A stretch of 64,000 nt of DNA from Gautieria morchelliformis. Its lineage: Eukaryota; Basidiomycota; Agaricomycetes; Gomphales; Gomphaceae. Shown here piece after piece: positions 1 to 11,929 of this stretch. Position numbers and translations under genes: made by a program. The stretch is from assembly GCA_015179125.1 (NCBI GenBank), contig WHVA01000456.1, forward strand, positions 1 to 64,000, in the 5' to 3' direction. The notes beneath the pieces were generated by a model. It worked only from the letters and a program-made list of their open reading frames with translations, searched no databases and was not told the DNA's origin. Within the stretch, counting starts at the first letter, position 1; the number at the start of each line of letters is the position of its first letter.

Positions 1-127
1 GAGGACAAGGGATCGGTCAACTGGCCCTGTTGGATGGATGTCAACAGTGATGCAGTGTCAAGGATGATGGCACAAATGAGTTGCCCAGTCTTAAACATTG
101 ACTGGAAGTTGTGAGGATTTGCCTAAG

Positions 128-648
128 TGTAAGAACCTGGCCTTTGGCCGGTTACTTACCGGTATAACCTTTCTTCCGAGCCCGAGCCTTGTGATACTCG
201 TGCCCGAGTACTTGTGATTCTAATCCTGCGCCTGAGCCCGAGCTAGAGCTAGAGCTCATATCCGACCTTGATCCCATGCCCGAATCCCCTTAGTTACTGA
301 TTCCGCTCCATCACGCATCATTCGTATATTACCTCACCCTGACCTTCCCCCGCATTTGCTCATCCCTGACTCGTACCCTCGCTCGTATATAAACCCCCTT
401 GTATGCATTCATACTCCTCAGTCTGAAAATCAACTATCGTATACTTTGATCCCTAGTTAGTTTCTAAGCCTCGCCTCTTATTCGTTTACCTCCGAAGTTG
501 GGACTCGTGCGTAGGGTCGGTGCAGCACATAAGCTGAAGCCTAGTCCCTCTCCGACTTCCCTATCAGAACCTCGCCCCGTAACCTCAGACCATACCTCGG
601 GTTTCGCCCCCGAGCTCGGTCAACCTTACGAAGGATCGTATTGTAACA
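128..648 (+). mobile_element. Solo LTR with perfect 5-bp target-site duplication
   Basis: The 521-bp segment starts TGTAAGAACC, ends ATTGTAACA, and is flanked on both sides by CTAAG (123-127 and 649-653). It has a TATA-like box near 386-393 (TATATAAACC), which sets the plus orientation. Part of it, from the TATA box to the GGTGCA motif, resembles the LTR at 34243-34883, so both probably belong to related families. It inserted into gypsy-1 between RNase H and integrase. Confidence 0.88.
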
Positions 649-653
649 CTAAG

Positions 654-2023
654 CACCATCCCCCCCTTTAGGGTACACATCACCCCAATGGGTCAAAGCA
701 TAATGCTTCGTGCTGAGTCGCCCAGCTCGGTACCAAATGATGTAGTTGAATCCTGACAGGTGTTTGGACCATCGAACCTGGCATCGGGTCAGCTGCTTCG
801 TGGTTGTGAAGTACTCAAGGTTCTTGTGGCCAGAGAGAATGAGAATGACATGGGATGTCCCTTCGAGGTAGTTTCGCCATTGCTTAAAGGCGTAGAAAAT
901 GGCAAGAAGCTCCTTGTCGTAGATCTCATAGTTCATCTCGGCTGGTGCCATGCCCCACAAATAGAAGGCTATCAGATGGATATCGCCATCAGAGGGGGCG
1001 ATCTGGGAGATGATAGTGCCAACGGCATATTCAGAGGCATCCGTTTCGATAACAATCAGTCCTCGAGGTGGATGAGGACTGGAGCCTTTGAGAACACAGC
1101 CCTGAGTGCTTCAAAGGCCTCCTGCTGCTTTGCATCCCACGCAAATGGAGTATCCTTCCTGGTCAAGCAAGTAAGTGGCAGGACAATGTCTGAGAACAAA
1201 ATGATGAATCTTCTGTAGAAGCTGGCAAAGCCCAAGAACGATTGGACTTCGACGAGGTTCATCGGTACAGGCCACTTGGTGATGGCAGTGGTTTTCTTGA
1301 TGTCCATGGACACGCCAGCAGGAGAGATGATGAATCCAAGGAATTTGACCCAGTCCGAATGGAAGAGGCACTTTTCCGGTTTTATGAAGAGTTTGGGCTT
1401 GCGAAGACAGGCGAGAACCATTCAGACATGCTCCAAGTGATCCTTCTTGTTCTTGAAGAAGATGAGGATGTCATCAAGGTAGACTACAATGAAGATGTCA
1501 GCCATGTCTTGGAATATGTCATTCATGAAGTGCCGGAAAGTAGCTGTGGCATTTGTTAATCCGAATGGCAGACAAGGTATTCGAAGGACCCATAGCCCGT
1601 TCAGAAAGTTGTTTGACCAGAGGCGATTCGAACATTGTTGAACCCTGCCCAAAGGTAGAACTTGGTATAGATGTTCGCACTTTTGAGTTGGTCAATAAGG
1701 CTTGGAATCAGTGGGATAGGGTACTTGTTCTTTCGCATGATACAATTCAGCCCTCGGTAGTCCACACACATCCTCAGTGTACCATCCTTTTTCTTCGTGA
1801 ATACCACAGGGGCGCTGCCGGCTGATTGGGAGGAGCGTATAAATCCCGTGCCTAGCATATCTTCAAGATAGTCGTGAAGTGCCTCTAATTCAGTGTTTGA
1901 GAGCGGGTATATGGAGCCATGAGGTGGTGTGCCATTGTTCTCGATCTCAATGGTGTGGTCGTAAGGACAATGTGGGGGGAAAGTTTTTGGCTTTAGCACA
2001 TGAGAAGATATCGAAGAAATCAT
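654..2023 (-). pseudogene. gypsy-1 reverse transcriptase and RNase H
   Basis: Right to left: RT fingers and palm (VFTKKKDGTLRMCVDYRGLN, about 1800), catalytic box YLDDILIF (about 1450-1475), thumb with FLGFASFYRRFI (about 1210), then RNase H with YEIYDKELLAIFYAFKQWR (about 880-930) and a GRLSTK-DALT-like end near 690. Frame changes occur between 1600 and 1650, between RT and RNase H near 1000, and a TGA at 1422 replaces an expected codon after DHLEHV. It cannot make a single Pol protein. Function is inferred from family motifs only. Confidence 0.85.
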
Positions 2024-3226
2024 GGTACTCCTCTGGTACCACGGTTTTGAACATCTCTAATTCATCCCTCAGTAGGGTGTTTTCTTGAAGGAGGGTAGTC
2101 GTAGCGGGTGTTTTGCCTACAGCACGAAGCAAAGTGGGTTCAGGGGTAGTAGGGTGCACGCTCAACATGAATGTTTCTTCTTCACCAAGTTTCATGATTA
2201 GCTCGAAGGTGGCCGTGCCGATTAGGCTTATATGCAGTGTTGTCCTCCTTGTAGGAGGTGTATCCGGAGGCGAACAAGGGAATGGAAGGTGGTCATTGGT
2301 CAGTGATTCTATACATGGTGTACAGGGGTCAGGAGGGCTCGGAATGGGCATAGGCACTGTTTTTGGTTGAATAGTTTTGGTTTCTATTATATTTTCTCCT
2401 TCAGCGGAAAATGGGTGGATAAGAGTATTGGGAAGTGATATGGAGGACTCAGAGGAGTGATTCTCAATATGCTTGACTGAGAGAAGTAATGGTTCACGAT
2501 CCACGTTGAACATCTGTTGGTAACCAGAAAGGTTCAGAATAGGAGCGGGTGAAGAAGTGACATCTGGTGGAAGGACCGGGATGTAAGAGAGTGGTCCAAT
2601 CGCCATGTTTGGGATGTAACCCAAGGTTGGTGGGGATGAGTTTGAACCAGGAACTGACAGTGATGAAAGCATTGAGGCAGTGTGGAGTTCGGGAATGCTG
2701 TCGAAGATAGCCAGAGGGGAAATCATCATGCAGGCCATAGCGACCATCATATGTGGTAGCATGGAATCGGTGCCAGAGGGAAAGGTAATTGAGAGAGAGC
2801 CCCAATCAATGGTGGTTTTGTAGAGAGAAGCCACGGAATCCCGAGAACGATAGTGGCCAAAGGGTGTAACTTTGTGACAAGTAGCGAAATGTCCTGCAAA
2901 GAAGTTTTGCTTAATGTGAGTCTAGTATCTAGATATTCGTGAATGAAACCAGCAGTCGCTGGTTTCCCATCAAAACGGGAGAGAGTGATCGGTGAATGGA
3001 GAGATGTACATGTGAAACCAGGACGAGAGGAGAATGAGCTATCAATGAAATTTGAAGTGGCACCAGAGTCAATGAGAATAGGAATGGAGTTAGAGAGACC
3101 TGGAAGGTGTACATGGATGATGAAGGAGGAATCAGAATGGGAACTAATGGAAGTGAACAGATACACAGATGGTACAGAGTAGATAGGATTGGTGTTCAAA
3201 GAAATAGAGTGACCCATCGTTAACAC
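1947..3226 (-). pseudogene. gypsy-1 aspartic protease and linker
   Basis: The protease active site DSGATSNFID (about 3050-3080) is followed by a conserved IVLGIPWLL segment (about 2830-2850), the usual second landmark of retropepsin-like proteases. It then runs in another frame into a long Ser/Thr/Pro-rich linker before RT. The frame change lies between 2750 and 2830. It belongs to the same dead element as the RT downstream. Confidence 0.8.
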
Positions 3227-3243
3227 TGCAGAGGGATCACGAG

Positions 3244-5269
3244 CTAGTTTTCCATGGGAGAGTCTTTGCTTTCTTCAGAGACCTCTTCGAGAGTGGTTAC
3301 CTGAGGGTTGCCTTCGAGGGTGAAGATAGCCCTGCCAGTGGTTGAGGCAGGATCCTGATAATGGCACCCCTTCGCGTGATGTGTGGGGGGTTCGCCACAA
3401 TACAGACAGAGGCCTTTGGATTTTCGTCGCTCTTTCTCAGCTTCAGGAAGACGTCCGGTAGCATCGAGGATACCAGAAAGGTCTTCCTGTTCGCTGGGCT
3501 TAGCCACTGCAGAGGGTCTGGAGCAAGCATTAGCATGAGGTGTGGAGGATGGCTCAGAAGAGGAAGGGAGACGAATGGAAGTTGTAATCTGCTTTTTGCC
3601 TTGGTGCTCCCAGTAGCGAGTGTCATGTGAAGAGCCTGACACTTAAGATCATCAAGATTTTCAGGAAGTTCGTAGGAGAGCATGTGGTCTTTGATACACT
3701 CGGCGAGGATATTATAGAAAGCATCATAAAGGGCAGCATCATTCCACTTGATGTAAGAGGACAACTCAGCAAAAGTGGTCATGTGGCAATTGACACAGTG
3801 GGTGCCGAGCATCTTGAGCTTGCGAATTGCTCCCTTGGAAACCTGTATGATGTCGGCCTGACCAAAAGGACAATTAAGCTCATCAACAAAGGTAAGCCAG
3901 TCACTCCGAATGGGGGTTCTGGGACCTGAATGAGGAAGGGTTGCCACCAGATCAAGGCAATGTCACTGAGGTAGGATGCTGCATAGGAGACTCGTTGTCG
4001 CTCGTGCTGGAACTTTTGGGGCTTGTTCTCGAAGACCATAACATAACTAGCAATGAATGTTCAGAGATGGTGAGGCTCCTTTCCTGTGAATTTGTCAGGT
4101 TTCTCAGCATCAGAATCACTGTCAGGGGTGGCTGGAGGGTAGGCGAATGGAAAGGGATAATAAGGGTGCCAGGGGAATCCTGGTTGCGGCCAAGGCCCTC
4201 CACCAGGAGGTGGAGGTGGGCCAGGAGGTCCAGGGGGCCCAGGAGGTCCGGGAGGCCCAATCAGAGGTACTCCAGCATGGGAAAAGGGTTGCCCAAAAGT
4301 GGAGGAGGAGGCACAGGCCCGCCAGGTAGGGCAGGAATCTGTGCTGGAGGTTGTTGCGGGGGAGGTTGACCCATGAACAGGTAAGGTTGTCCCCCAAGAG
4401 AGGTGGGCACCCCCAAATGGTGCAGCATTCAGATCGTAGTAGGGCATGCCACCGAAAGCATAGTCATGTTGTTGTCCAAGTGCAGGGGCAGCGTGATGTC
4501 CCTGATCCGCTAAAGGTGCCTGGAGAGGAAGACCTTGTTGGGAATCGGCTCGAGGATTGTCACTGTGTACCAAATGGTGAGGACTGCAAAGAGCCTGTGA
4601 ATAGTGCAAAGAGGCATGTGAGTGATGTGAATGAGATGAAGATTCATGCGAAGCAGGCGTGTGAGCCCAAAATCCTGCTTGTACAGGGGTGATGTGCCCA
4701 GTATTGAGAGGTGGTGTAGGACGCATATATGGGAGACATTGTGCATAATGTACATCAAGAAATGGATTCGGAGTATGACTTGGTGAAGCTGGTGGCAAGT
4801 GGGGTCATGCGAAGGCTGATTGTAATTGGGATCCTGAGGCAGTGACAATCCGAGGAAGCCTAGAAGGGTAAGGTGGTTGAAAGCTGCTGGGGTTCTGTGG
4901 ACGATCGCCAGGCGAATTAGGGGCCATCAGGCGGCGTAAAGGATCGGCACTGGGCCCATGGCTGGATATGGGAGTACTCACCAAAAGTGAGCACTGAGGG
5001 GAGAAGTGTTGTTTGCCTGGAGTTAGTTGGCATTGAACATCGAAATGAGCTGGTGACACATGTTCAGGGACCGGATGATGCGGTGTAGGCTGAGATGCAG
5101 ACATAGCGACCAAGCGGGAGAAAGGGATGATGTCTCCAGTGGGGTCTTGTGAAGGAAATGAGGCGGAAGCTGTTCGTCTCGGAAGTGGTGCTGGAGTAGG
5201 AACTGGGCCCATTGAGCGAGTTCTATGAACAACTGGATGTTGTTGTTGGGTAGATGACATGAGAGGCAC
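3244..5269 (-). pseudogene. gypsy-1 gag, broken into several frames
   Basis: The start MPLMSSTQQQ lies immediately inside the 5' LTR. A Pro/Ser-rich N-terminal half contains a collagen-like run of Gly-Pro-Pro repeats encoded at about 4200-4265. A capsid-like region (YAASYLSDIALIWW, about 3960-4000) and a single zinc knuckle, CLYCGEPPTHHAKGC (about 3365-3410, spacing CX2CX5HX4C), follow. At least three frame changes separate the pieces. The proline-rich leader is longer than in most gag proteins of this group. Confidence 0.8.
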
Positions 5270-5272
5270 CAG

Positions 5273-6977
5273 TGATGCCTAAATCCTCTTCTGGTCGAAG
5301 ATAGAAATCTCCAGGAGAAGGCTCAAGACGATGATCACAGCGAGGTCAAGTTTGCACAAGATGGACAATGTATGATAATTGAACTGGAGAATATACATAC
5401 GAATGTAAACTACTTATATCGAATGCTCGTAAGGCATCAGCGAATAGGAAAGAGGCTGTCGTGAGTCAGGGTTGGATAGGGGTGCGCAGTCATGATACTA
5501 AGTAGATGGAATAAACATACAATAGAGTGAGAGAAGAGTGCGAACATGAAACGGCAGAGAGTAAAGGTGTTACGTATCGAGATTTCCACTAAGTCGGAAC
5601 TGGAAAGGACAGCTGCTTCAACTTGTAGGTTGCGCCCCCAATGAACTATCATCCTAGGTATTTCGGAAAGGAGTCGGAAGTCGGAAAGTACTGAACTAAA
5701 GGTTGGTCGGAACTTGAGGCAGAACTGAGGCAGAAAATGGAAGGCGGAGAGACGGAGGTCTTGCTAGACTCGCTGTGCTAGGAACAGGAGATGGAGCGAA
5801 GGAAATCAAGTATCGAAGGTGATTATCTGATTGCAGAATAACAGACATACATGACAGGCTTTTATACAAAGAGCTGAAACAACAGGTAATGGGATGGTAC
5901 TAAGCAAATTCCGGGGGAAGCGGAAGTCGAGTAGACAACGCGTGGGAACTAACTAATTGGGAACAATGGGACTACAAGGGGGGTTCAGGGTAAGGTAAAA
6001 CAATGGCGAAGAACAAGGGGTCGGGAAAACATATCTAACAACGAAACACAAGGAGGGCCGGACATATGGTCTTGATGAACAATGAAGCGGGTCTGGTGGG
6101 TCTGAGTAATAGAGTCGAAAGAACAAGGGAGTAGAACAATGGGCAGAATGTCAGAAATATCGGAGGGGCAGAAAGTGTTGTGGAACTGAAGGTCAGAAGT
6201 CGGAAATGCACGGTCATAACAAAAGGTGGCGAAGGCACTTATGTCCAAACCGATGTCTTAGGACCCACATACATGCTACCCTGCACGGACTCTTCGTCTA
6301 CTGGGTTGATCCCACATGACCTATGGAAGGGACGTCCTGCGAACACACTTTGGCCATATGAACACCCAAAGGGGTTGGATTAAGAAGATGATGGGGTTAG
6401 TGATGAACCATCATGCCAGGTAAATGGTGTCGATCGTATTTGATGGCGTGCCTGCTGGCAAAATGCGCGAGCAGAGAATAGCTGTTCGGAGAAATGTGAG
6501 GAAGGGCAAATGGAGATGACATAGGGGAGAAGTGGCGAAAGAGGGAATGGGGATAACAAGATCCAGGAAATACACAAGTCATGACAGTCCGATCATAGGA
6601 ACACCATCGAAAGAGGGTCGAGCAGAGGAGGTGATAAGCCCAGCAATGACTGCCAAGTCAGTCCAAGGACGTCGATCGTGTGTTGATGGTGTGGCGATGG
6701 TGAGCAGCACGAACAGCGAAGATCGGTTGCCGAACAGGGCAAGGGCGATTGGAGCGAACACCGAAATGGAGTGAGAAATGGGAGGATAGAGTATGCAAGT
6801 ATGGGAAATAAACGCGTCATGACATGAATGCCCGAACGGCTTGTGCAATGAAGTGTGTAATTCAGCAAATAAGATGAAGGCAATAAATGTTTAGAAGGTG
6901 AGAGGGCTACCTGAATGGAGTTTGCCCTATCTACAGTCGTACATAGCGAAATGCCCGTGATACTTGACGATGTAACA
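5273..6977 (-). mobile_element. 5' LTR of gypsy-1
   Basis: In minus sense the LTR begins TGTTACATCGTC at 6977 and ends GGCATCA at 5273, with gag starting directly after it. A TATA-like GATATAAGTA sits at 5411-5420. At about 1.7 kb it is long for a fungal LTR. Its 3' part (5280-5550) recurs at 7490-7746 (inverted), 8153-8400 (direct) and 8880-9146 (inverted), and its 5' part recurs at 7887 and 9285 (both inverted). No second LTR is in the window, so the ends rest on comparison of these copies. Confidence 0.75.
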
Positions 6978-7060
6978 TACAAGGTCTCATGGAAAGGTTG
7001 TCTAGTAGTAACAATCCTTTCGCCAGCAAAGGTACTCCTTCGGAGCCCTTTGTCATGACC
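6978..7060 (-). mobile_element. Fragment of short internal domain upstream of gypsy-1 LTR
   Basis: Read on the minus strand, this is the 3' part of the 140-bp spacer found between LTRs at 7747-7886 and 9147-9284, including the GGGCTCCGAAGGAG block. Its presence directly outside the gypsy-1 LTR means that an LTR-spacer-LTR unit, or a tandem array of such units, once stood here. Confidence 0.55.
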
Positions 7061-8065
7061 GGTCTATTTCTCCTACCGCACTACCTCTATGTTCCCCCTC
7101 ATCACTCCCTAGCATCTTCGCCAGAGTTCGCCGCACCCACCGACCACTCCCCCTCCACGTCTACTCTACCCGCTGTTCGCCCCATTATCCGAACCGCTAT
7201 TCGCTCCTCGTGCATTTCGCCAGCAGGCACGCCATCAAATATGATCGATACCAGTCACCCGGCATGATGGTTCATCATTAACCCCATCATCTTCTTAATC
7301 CAACCCCATTGGGCGTTCGTAAGGCCAAAGTGTGTTCGTAGGAGATCCCTTCCATAGGTCGTGCGGGATCAACCCGGTAAACGAAGAGTCCATGCAGGGT
7401 AGCATGTATGCGGGTCCCAAGACATGGTTTTGTCCATAAGTGCCTTCGCCCCCTTTACTCTCCGTCGTTTCATGTTCGCATTCTTCTCTCATTCTATTGT
7501 ATGTTTATTTCATCTATGTTGTATCATGACTGCGCACCCCTATCCAACCCTGACTCGTGACGGCCTCTTTCCTATTCACTGATACCTTACGAGCATTGGA
7601 TATAAGTAGTTTACATTCGCATGTATATCCCCCAGTTCAATTATCATACGTCGTTCATCTTGTGCAAACTTGACCTCGCTGTGGTCATCGTCTTAAGCCT
7701 TCTCTTGGAGATTTCCATCTTCGACTAGCAGAGGACTTAGGCATCACTGGTGAGTTCTCATATTTCATCTTCGTTACCTTAGCCTTCGAACCATTTTCTG
7801 TGCTGTTGGCGAAGGGCTCCGAAGGAGCACCTTCGCCGGCGAAGGGATTGTCGAGACTTAGACAAGCCCTTCCGTGAGACCTTGCATGTTACATCGTCAA
7901 GTGCCAAGGGCTATTTCGCTACGACTGTAGATAGGGTGAGCCCCGTTCAGGCAACCCTCTTACCTTGTGAACATTCATTGGTTCATCTATTCGCCAAACG
8001 GCATACTTATTCGCACAAGTTATTCGGGCATTCGCTGTGTTCACTAATACATGATATTAACGCCT
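7061..8065 (+). mobile_element. TRIM-like element: partial LTR, 140-bp spacer, partial LTR
   Basis: 7061-7746 matches the middle and the 3' end of the gypsy-1 LTR in inverted orientation. 7747-7886 is a 140-bp spacer beginning CTGGTGAGTT. At 7887 a new LTR start (TGTTACATCG) follows and runs to about 8065. Two LTRs around a tiny non-coding interior is the layout of a terminal-repeat retrotransposon in miniature. Both LTRs are truncated, so it could also be a remnant of LTR recombination. Confidence 0.55.
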
Positions 8066-8074
8066 AAAAACCAA

Positions 8075-8815
8075 TCTTGACACCCTTCACCAACAGAACC
8101 AACAATGGTATGAAGACTAAAGTAGTGAAGGTGAAGTACAAAAACTCACCAGTGGTGCTTAAGTCCTCCTCTGGTCTAAGATAGTAGTCTATAGAAGAGG
8201 GCTCAAGATGATAGTCACAGTGAGGTCAAGTTTTGCACAAAATAGACATATGATAATTGAACTGCAGAATATACATGCAAATGTAACCTACTTATACCGA
8301 ATGCTCATATGATATCAGCAAATAGGAAAGAGGCCATTGTGAGTCAGGGTTGGATAGGGGTGTGCAGTCAGGATACAAATAGGTGAAACACATATACAAT
8401 GGAAGAAGGGAGGTGTGCAAACATGAAACAATGGAGGGAGAGAGGACAAAGGTACCTATGTAAGAAAACACACCTTGAGACCTGCATATATGTTACCCTG
8501 CACAGACTCTTGGTCTGCTGGGTTGATCCCACAGGCTCTACGGGTAGGACATCCCACGAATGCATTCCGGCCATAGGAACACCCAAAGGGGGTTGAGTTG
8601 GGAAGATGATGGGGCCAGTGATGAACCATCACGCCATGTAAAGGATGTTGATTGTGTTTGATGGTGTGCCTACTGGCGAATGATGGGAGTAGCGAATGGT
8701 CATTCAGCGAGTTCAGTGAAGAGTGAATGGAGCGAACATAGAGGTGGAGGGATGGAAGTGAAAATGGAGGCAACTGGATACAGGAATAAATGAGTCATGA
8801 CAGTAAGATGTATAC
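8075..8815 (-). mobile_element. Partial LTR plus spacer of the same family, minus orientation
   Basis: 8075-8152 is the reverse complement of the first half of the short spacer. 8153-8815 matches the gypsy-1 LTR from its 3' end inwards (GAGTCAGGGTTGGATAGGGG block at 8340-8358). The upstream LTR end is missing. It appears inserted into the plus-oriented copy, because flanking plus-sense motifs resume after it. Confidence 0.55.
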
Positions 8816-8839
8816 AGGTCTCAAGGCGTGTTTTCTTGC

Positions 8840-9480
8840 CTAGGTACCTTTGTCCACTTTCATCCCCATTGTTTCATGTTCACACTCCTCCTTAGTTACT
8901 GTATATTTGTTTCATCTATTTGTAGCCTGACTGCACCCCCCTTATCCAACCCTGACTCACAATGGCCTCTTTCCTATTCACTGATAACATATGAGCATTC
9001 GGTATAAGTAGTTTACATTCGCATGTATATTCTGCAGTTCAATTATCATATGTCTATCTTGTGCAAAACTTGACTCCACTGTGACCATCATCTTAAGCTC
9101 TCATCTCTAGACTGCTACCTCCAACCAGAGCAGAGCTTAAAGACCACTGGTGAGTTTCTATATCCCACCTTCACTGCCTTTGTCTCCGAACCCTTGTCTG
9201 TGCTGTTGGCGGAGGGCTCTGAAGGAGTACCTTTGCCAGCAAAAGGATTGTTACTGCTAGACGACCTTTCCATGACACATTGCATGTTACATCGTCAAGT
9301 GTCACAGGCTATTTCGCTTTGACTGTAGACAGGGAGAACTCCATTCAAGTAGCACCCTTACTCCATAACCTTTATTGGTTTTACATTGTTCGCTGAACTA
9401 CATATCTTATCGCACAAGCCGTTCAGGCATTCGCCATGTTCACTAATATGCAATATTAAACACCCAAATCCAATCTTAAC
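8840..9480 (+). mobile_element. Second TRIM-like element: LTR 3' part, 138-bp spacer, LTR 5' part
   Basis: 8880-9146 is the TATA-to-end part of the gypsy-1-type LTR. 9147-9284 is a 138-bp spacer related to the one at 7747-7886 (start CTGGTGAGTTT, GGCTCTGAAGGAG block). 9285 starts another LTR (TGTTACATCG) that runs to about 9480. It independently repeats the LTR-spacer-LTR arrangement. Confidence 0.55.
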
Positions 9481-9654
9481 AATAATACGGGCTTGCTGGC
9501 ATTTGGAGTCCTTAGACCTTTCTCTTCAGATTTTCCCTTGTCAGGTGAGGATCCCCTCTCTTGTATATTCTGTCATTTATGTATATACTTCAGAATTCCC
9601 CTTGTCAGTTGTGCAGTAGTGTGGTCTCCACAGCTAGCTAGGGTTGCCCTTACA
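9481..9654 (+). mobile_element. Truncated LTR of the gypsy-2 family
   Basis: This is the inverted counterpart of the gypsy-2 LTR 3' half (compare 43448-43620), ending GGGTTGCCCTTACA at 9654. It carries the long LTR form with the roughly 64-bp segment bounded by two copies of TTCCCCTTGTCAG-like sequence. Its 5' half is missing. Confidence 0.7.
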
Positions 9655-10097
9655 ACAACCTTACTTAGTTCATACTACAAATTTTTTTACCTGTTTTCTA
9701 GTTTAGTACAACACTCTATGAGTACTAGAGCATTGCGGCACTGGCAATGGACCAGATGATGGGCAGACATAAGATCGACGAGATGGACCTGACAATACAG
9801 CTTGAGTTAAAAGCTGCTATATTACAGCTAGATATCAAAAGAACTAGACATTTAAACTGCTTAAACTGCTCAGACCAGTTTGCAAAAATAGTAGAGGGAT
9901 CCTTGTGAAGTGCATCGCAAAAATCTTGTGGAACCGTGTGCCAAACGGTCATAATCCACAGAATTTCTACAAACTACCAGTTCACACATTTTGGGTGGTG
10001 CGAATCATTTGCAAATTCAAATTTGCTGGTGCCAAATGGGCCCTAACTCTTTTGGACTTTGCCAATGACAATCAACAACAATGGCACCAACGATTGA
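9655..10097. other. Non-coding stretch between LTR scraps
   Basis: I see no recognisable coding region or RNA gene. Given the LTR fragments on both sides it is probably transposon-derived, but nothing in it identifies a family. Confidence 0.4.
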
Positions 10098-10164
10098 GTT
10101 TAAGTGGAAGTTGAGGTGGAACTTGGGGTGGTGTTGGAACTGGAAAAAAGGGTGTCCCCTGACA
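10098..10164 (-). mobile_element. LTR terminus fragment, gypsy-2 family
   Basis: The sequence ends GGGTGTCCCCTGACA, the inverse of the gypsy-2 LTR start TGTCAGGGGACACC. It is preceded by the same TGGAAGTTGAGGTGGAACT-style GGAA-rich stretch as at 43740-43937. Only about 67 bp remain. Confidence 0.6.
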
Positions 10165-11925
10165 CTCTGTCCCATCTGCTCAGGCTTGCAATGGGTGAAA
10201 CATTGCCGTTTTATTCCAGTCATTGCTATGTAAAGTATTTTTATTTAACTCTTTGCTTACTCATGCCTGACAATGCAACCCACAGTATTGTTAATTTACA
10301 GAACTCACTCACTCTCATACCAGCTGAGTTACCTCCATAATCCCAATTGATATCACATGTGCCTGCTCTCATCTCATCACCTCAGCTGTCTACCTCTTTT
10401 CCCATCATTTGCATACTGGGCAATCATGCAATTGTGCATGTGTCTGCTGCTGTTCATGTATTCACTGTCAGCTCCTCTCTCCCACTTGTCATTTTCATGT
10501 CAGCCCTGCCCTGCATCATATTGTGTGCTTTATCAGGAAAAGGGTAAATGCCTGAAAGCCTGAGGTTATTTTCATACACTTTCTAGCACTCTATATTAGT
10601 GACAGAACACTCTCCAGAGCACTCTGGACTATAGGACCCTGGGAACTATTATGTAGCATGATCAAGTCTCCATCACATGAGTGGTCAGCTCAATAGTCTG
10701 TAGTGCTTAGGGTTGAAAATTCAGGGAGAGGGGATGAAGAGGAAGGGGACAGCACCGACTGGGTGTTGTGGAAAGTTATAAATGGATGAGTAAATACAAA
10801 CAAACTACTGCATATTTGTAAGCTACACACTGCATTTGGTATTGTGGTCACTTGACGCCACTCACAAATCCAAAAACATCAACACTTAGTCACTGGTCTA
10901 TCAGGTCTGCAATGCGTAGCCACTGTCTATCAGGTGCATAAGGCTACTACATTACAACACTTGTTTGTGATAAGTGACACATGTTATTCCTAGCGCAGCT
11001 GTAGCAGCACTTGCATGTTAGAGCACAGTATGCATACAATTCTATCTATGTTATGCCTTCTAACAGTTCAATCTCACTCTAGGGCTCTCTCTCAAGCAGG
11101 AACCCTGCAGAACCCTCTGCAAACCATGCACAAGCTCATGCACAATGATTTCAATGCCACTGTGTGAGGCAGAAATGGGGAGAGTAGTGAGGGGGTTGGT
11201 TGAAGATCTACTCAGTTAGAATGTACATATGTGACAGCTGTATCTATTGCATAGTCTATGGTATTGCCAGGAAGAATGGGAAGTGCACATTGAGCATGTC
11301 AAATGTGGAATGTGTCAAATGCCCAGTTGCTACACACCCACAGCTCCCGCTGCATACCTTGCATAGAGCTGTATAGCAATGTCATGGCACCTCTCCAAAA
11401 CACTGTGAGGATGCCAGGGTGAGAACCACAGCACTATAATATGGGGCTCTATCGAGGTCTATGATAGCACTGTGCAGTGCTATGGGGTATATTATCACGA
11501 CTTGTCTACAGGGATATGCTTGCAATGTGAGCTATAATCTCTATAAACAATTCCCCTTTTTTCCTGATGTTCTGTGCTGTTTTCCGATTGTGTTACTGTT
11601 ACCTGTATTTCCAAACATCATTTCAGTAATACACCATTTTATCTGTATTTTATAACTCCATTTTTTAAGTACAAAAAAGGCAGAAATTCAGTGTAAATTG
11701 TTTTAAATTTTGGGGTTGCGTCAATGGACCAGTGCACTTAAATTGAAGTCTGGAAGCACTTATGTAAAATTGGTACCTCCTGCACTGATATACCAGTGCA
11801 TAATGCACTTAAGGCAAGTGCCCTGTCTTCCTGCAGTGAAATGCTTGATCTAGCAATTGAACATGGTCAAGCACCATTGGAAGTCGGAACACATTCATAC
11901 CACCATCTTCTGAATCTTTAAACAG
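10165..11925. other. Gene-poor region, no feature identified
   Basis: AT-richer DNA with short open frames but no recognisable protein motif, no splice-consistent gene model and no clear terminal repeats. CAGTGCA/TGCACT-type motifs recur around 11450-11830 and may mark an old DNA transposon, but I could not define ends. Confidence 0.4.
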
Positions 11926-11929
11926 AGAG

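Larger units (their letters stand above)
1..6977 (-). mobile_element. Ty3/gypsy retrotransposon gypsy-1, decayed, 3' end outside window
   Basis: This is a minus-strand LTR retrotransposon with, from right to left, a 5' LTR, gag, protease, reverse transcriptase (RT) and RNase H. The reading frame resumes at 1-127 with the residues that normally follow RNase H in this group (NPHNFQSMFKTGQLICAII). The element is therefore not truncated at 650 but split by the solo LTR at 128-648, and integrase and the 3' LTR lie beyond the left edge. Many frame changes and an in-frame stop in RT show it is dead. Order PR-RT-RH is typical of Metaviridae-type elements. Confidence 0.88.

Noticed and set aside
5255..5290. 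An intron (GTGAGT) at the gypsy-1 LTR/gag boundary lost by retrotransposition
   Set aside because: The gag leader aligns colinearly with the spacer of the miniature elements (TCTCAT..TCATCT), so a simple substitution suffices.
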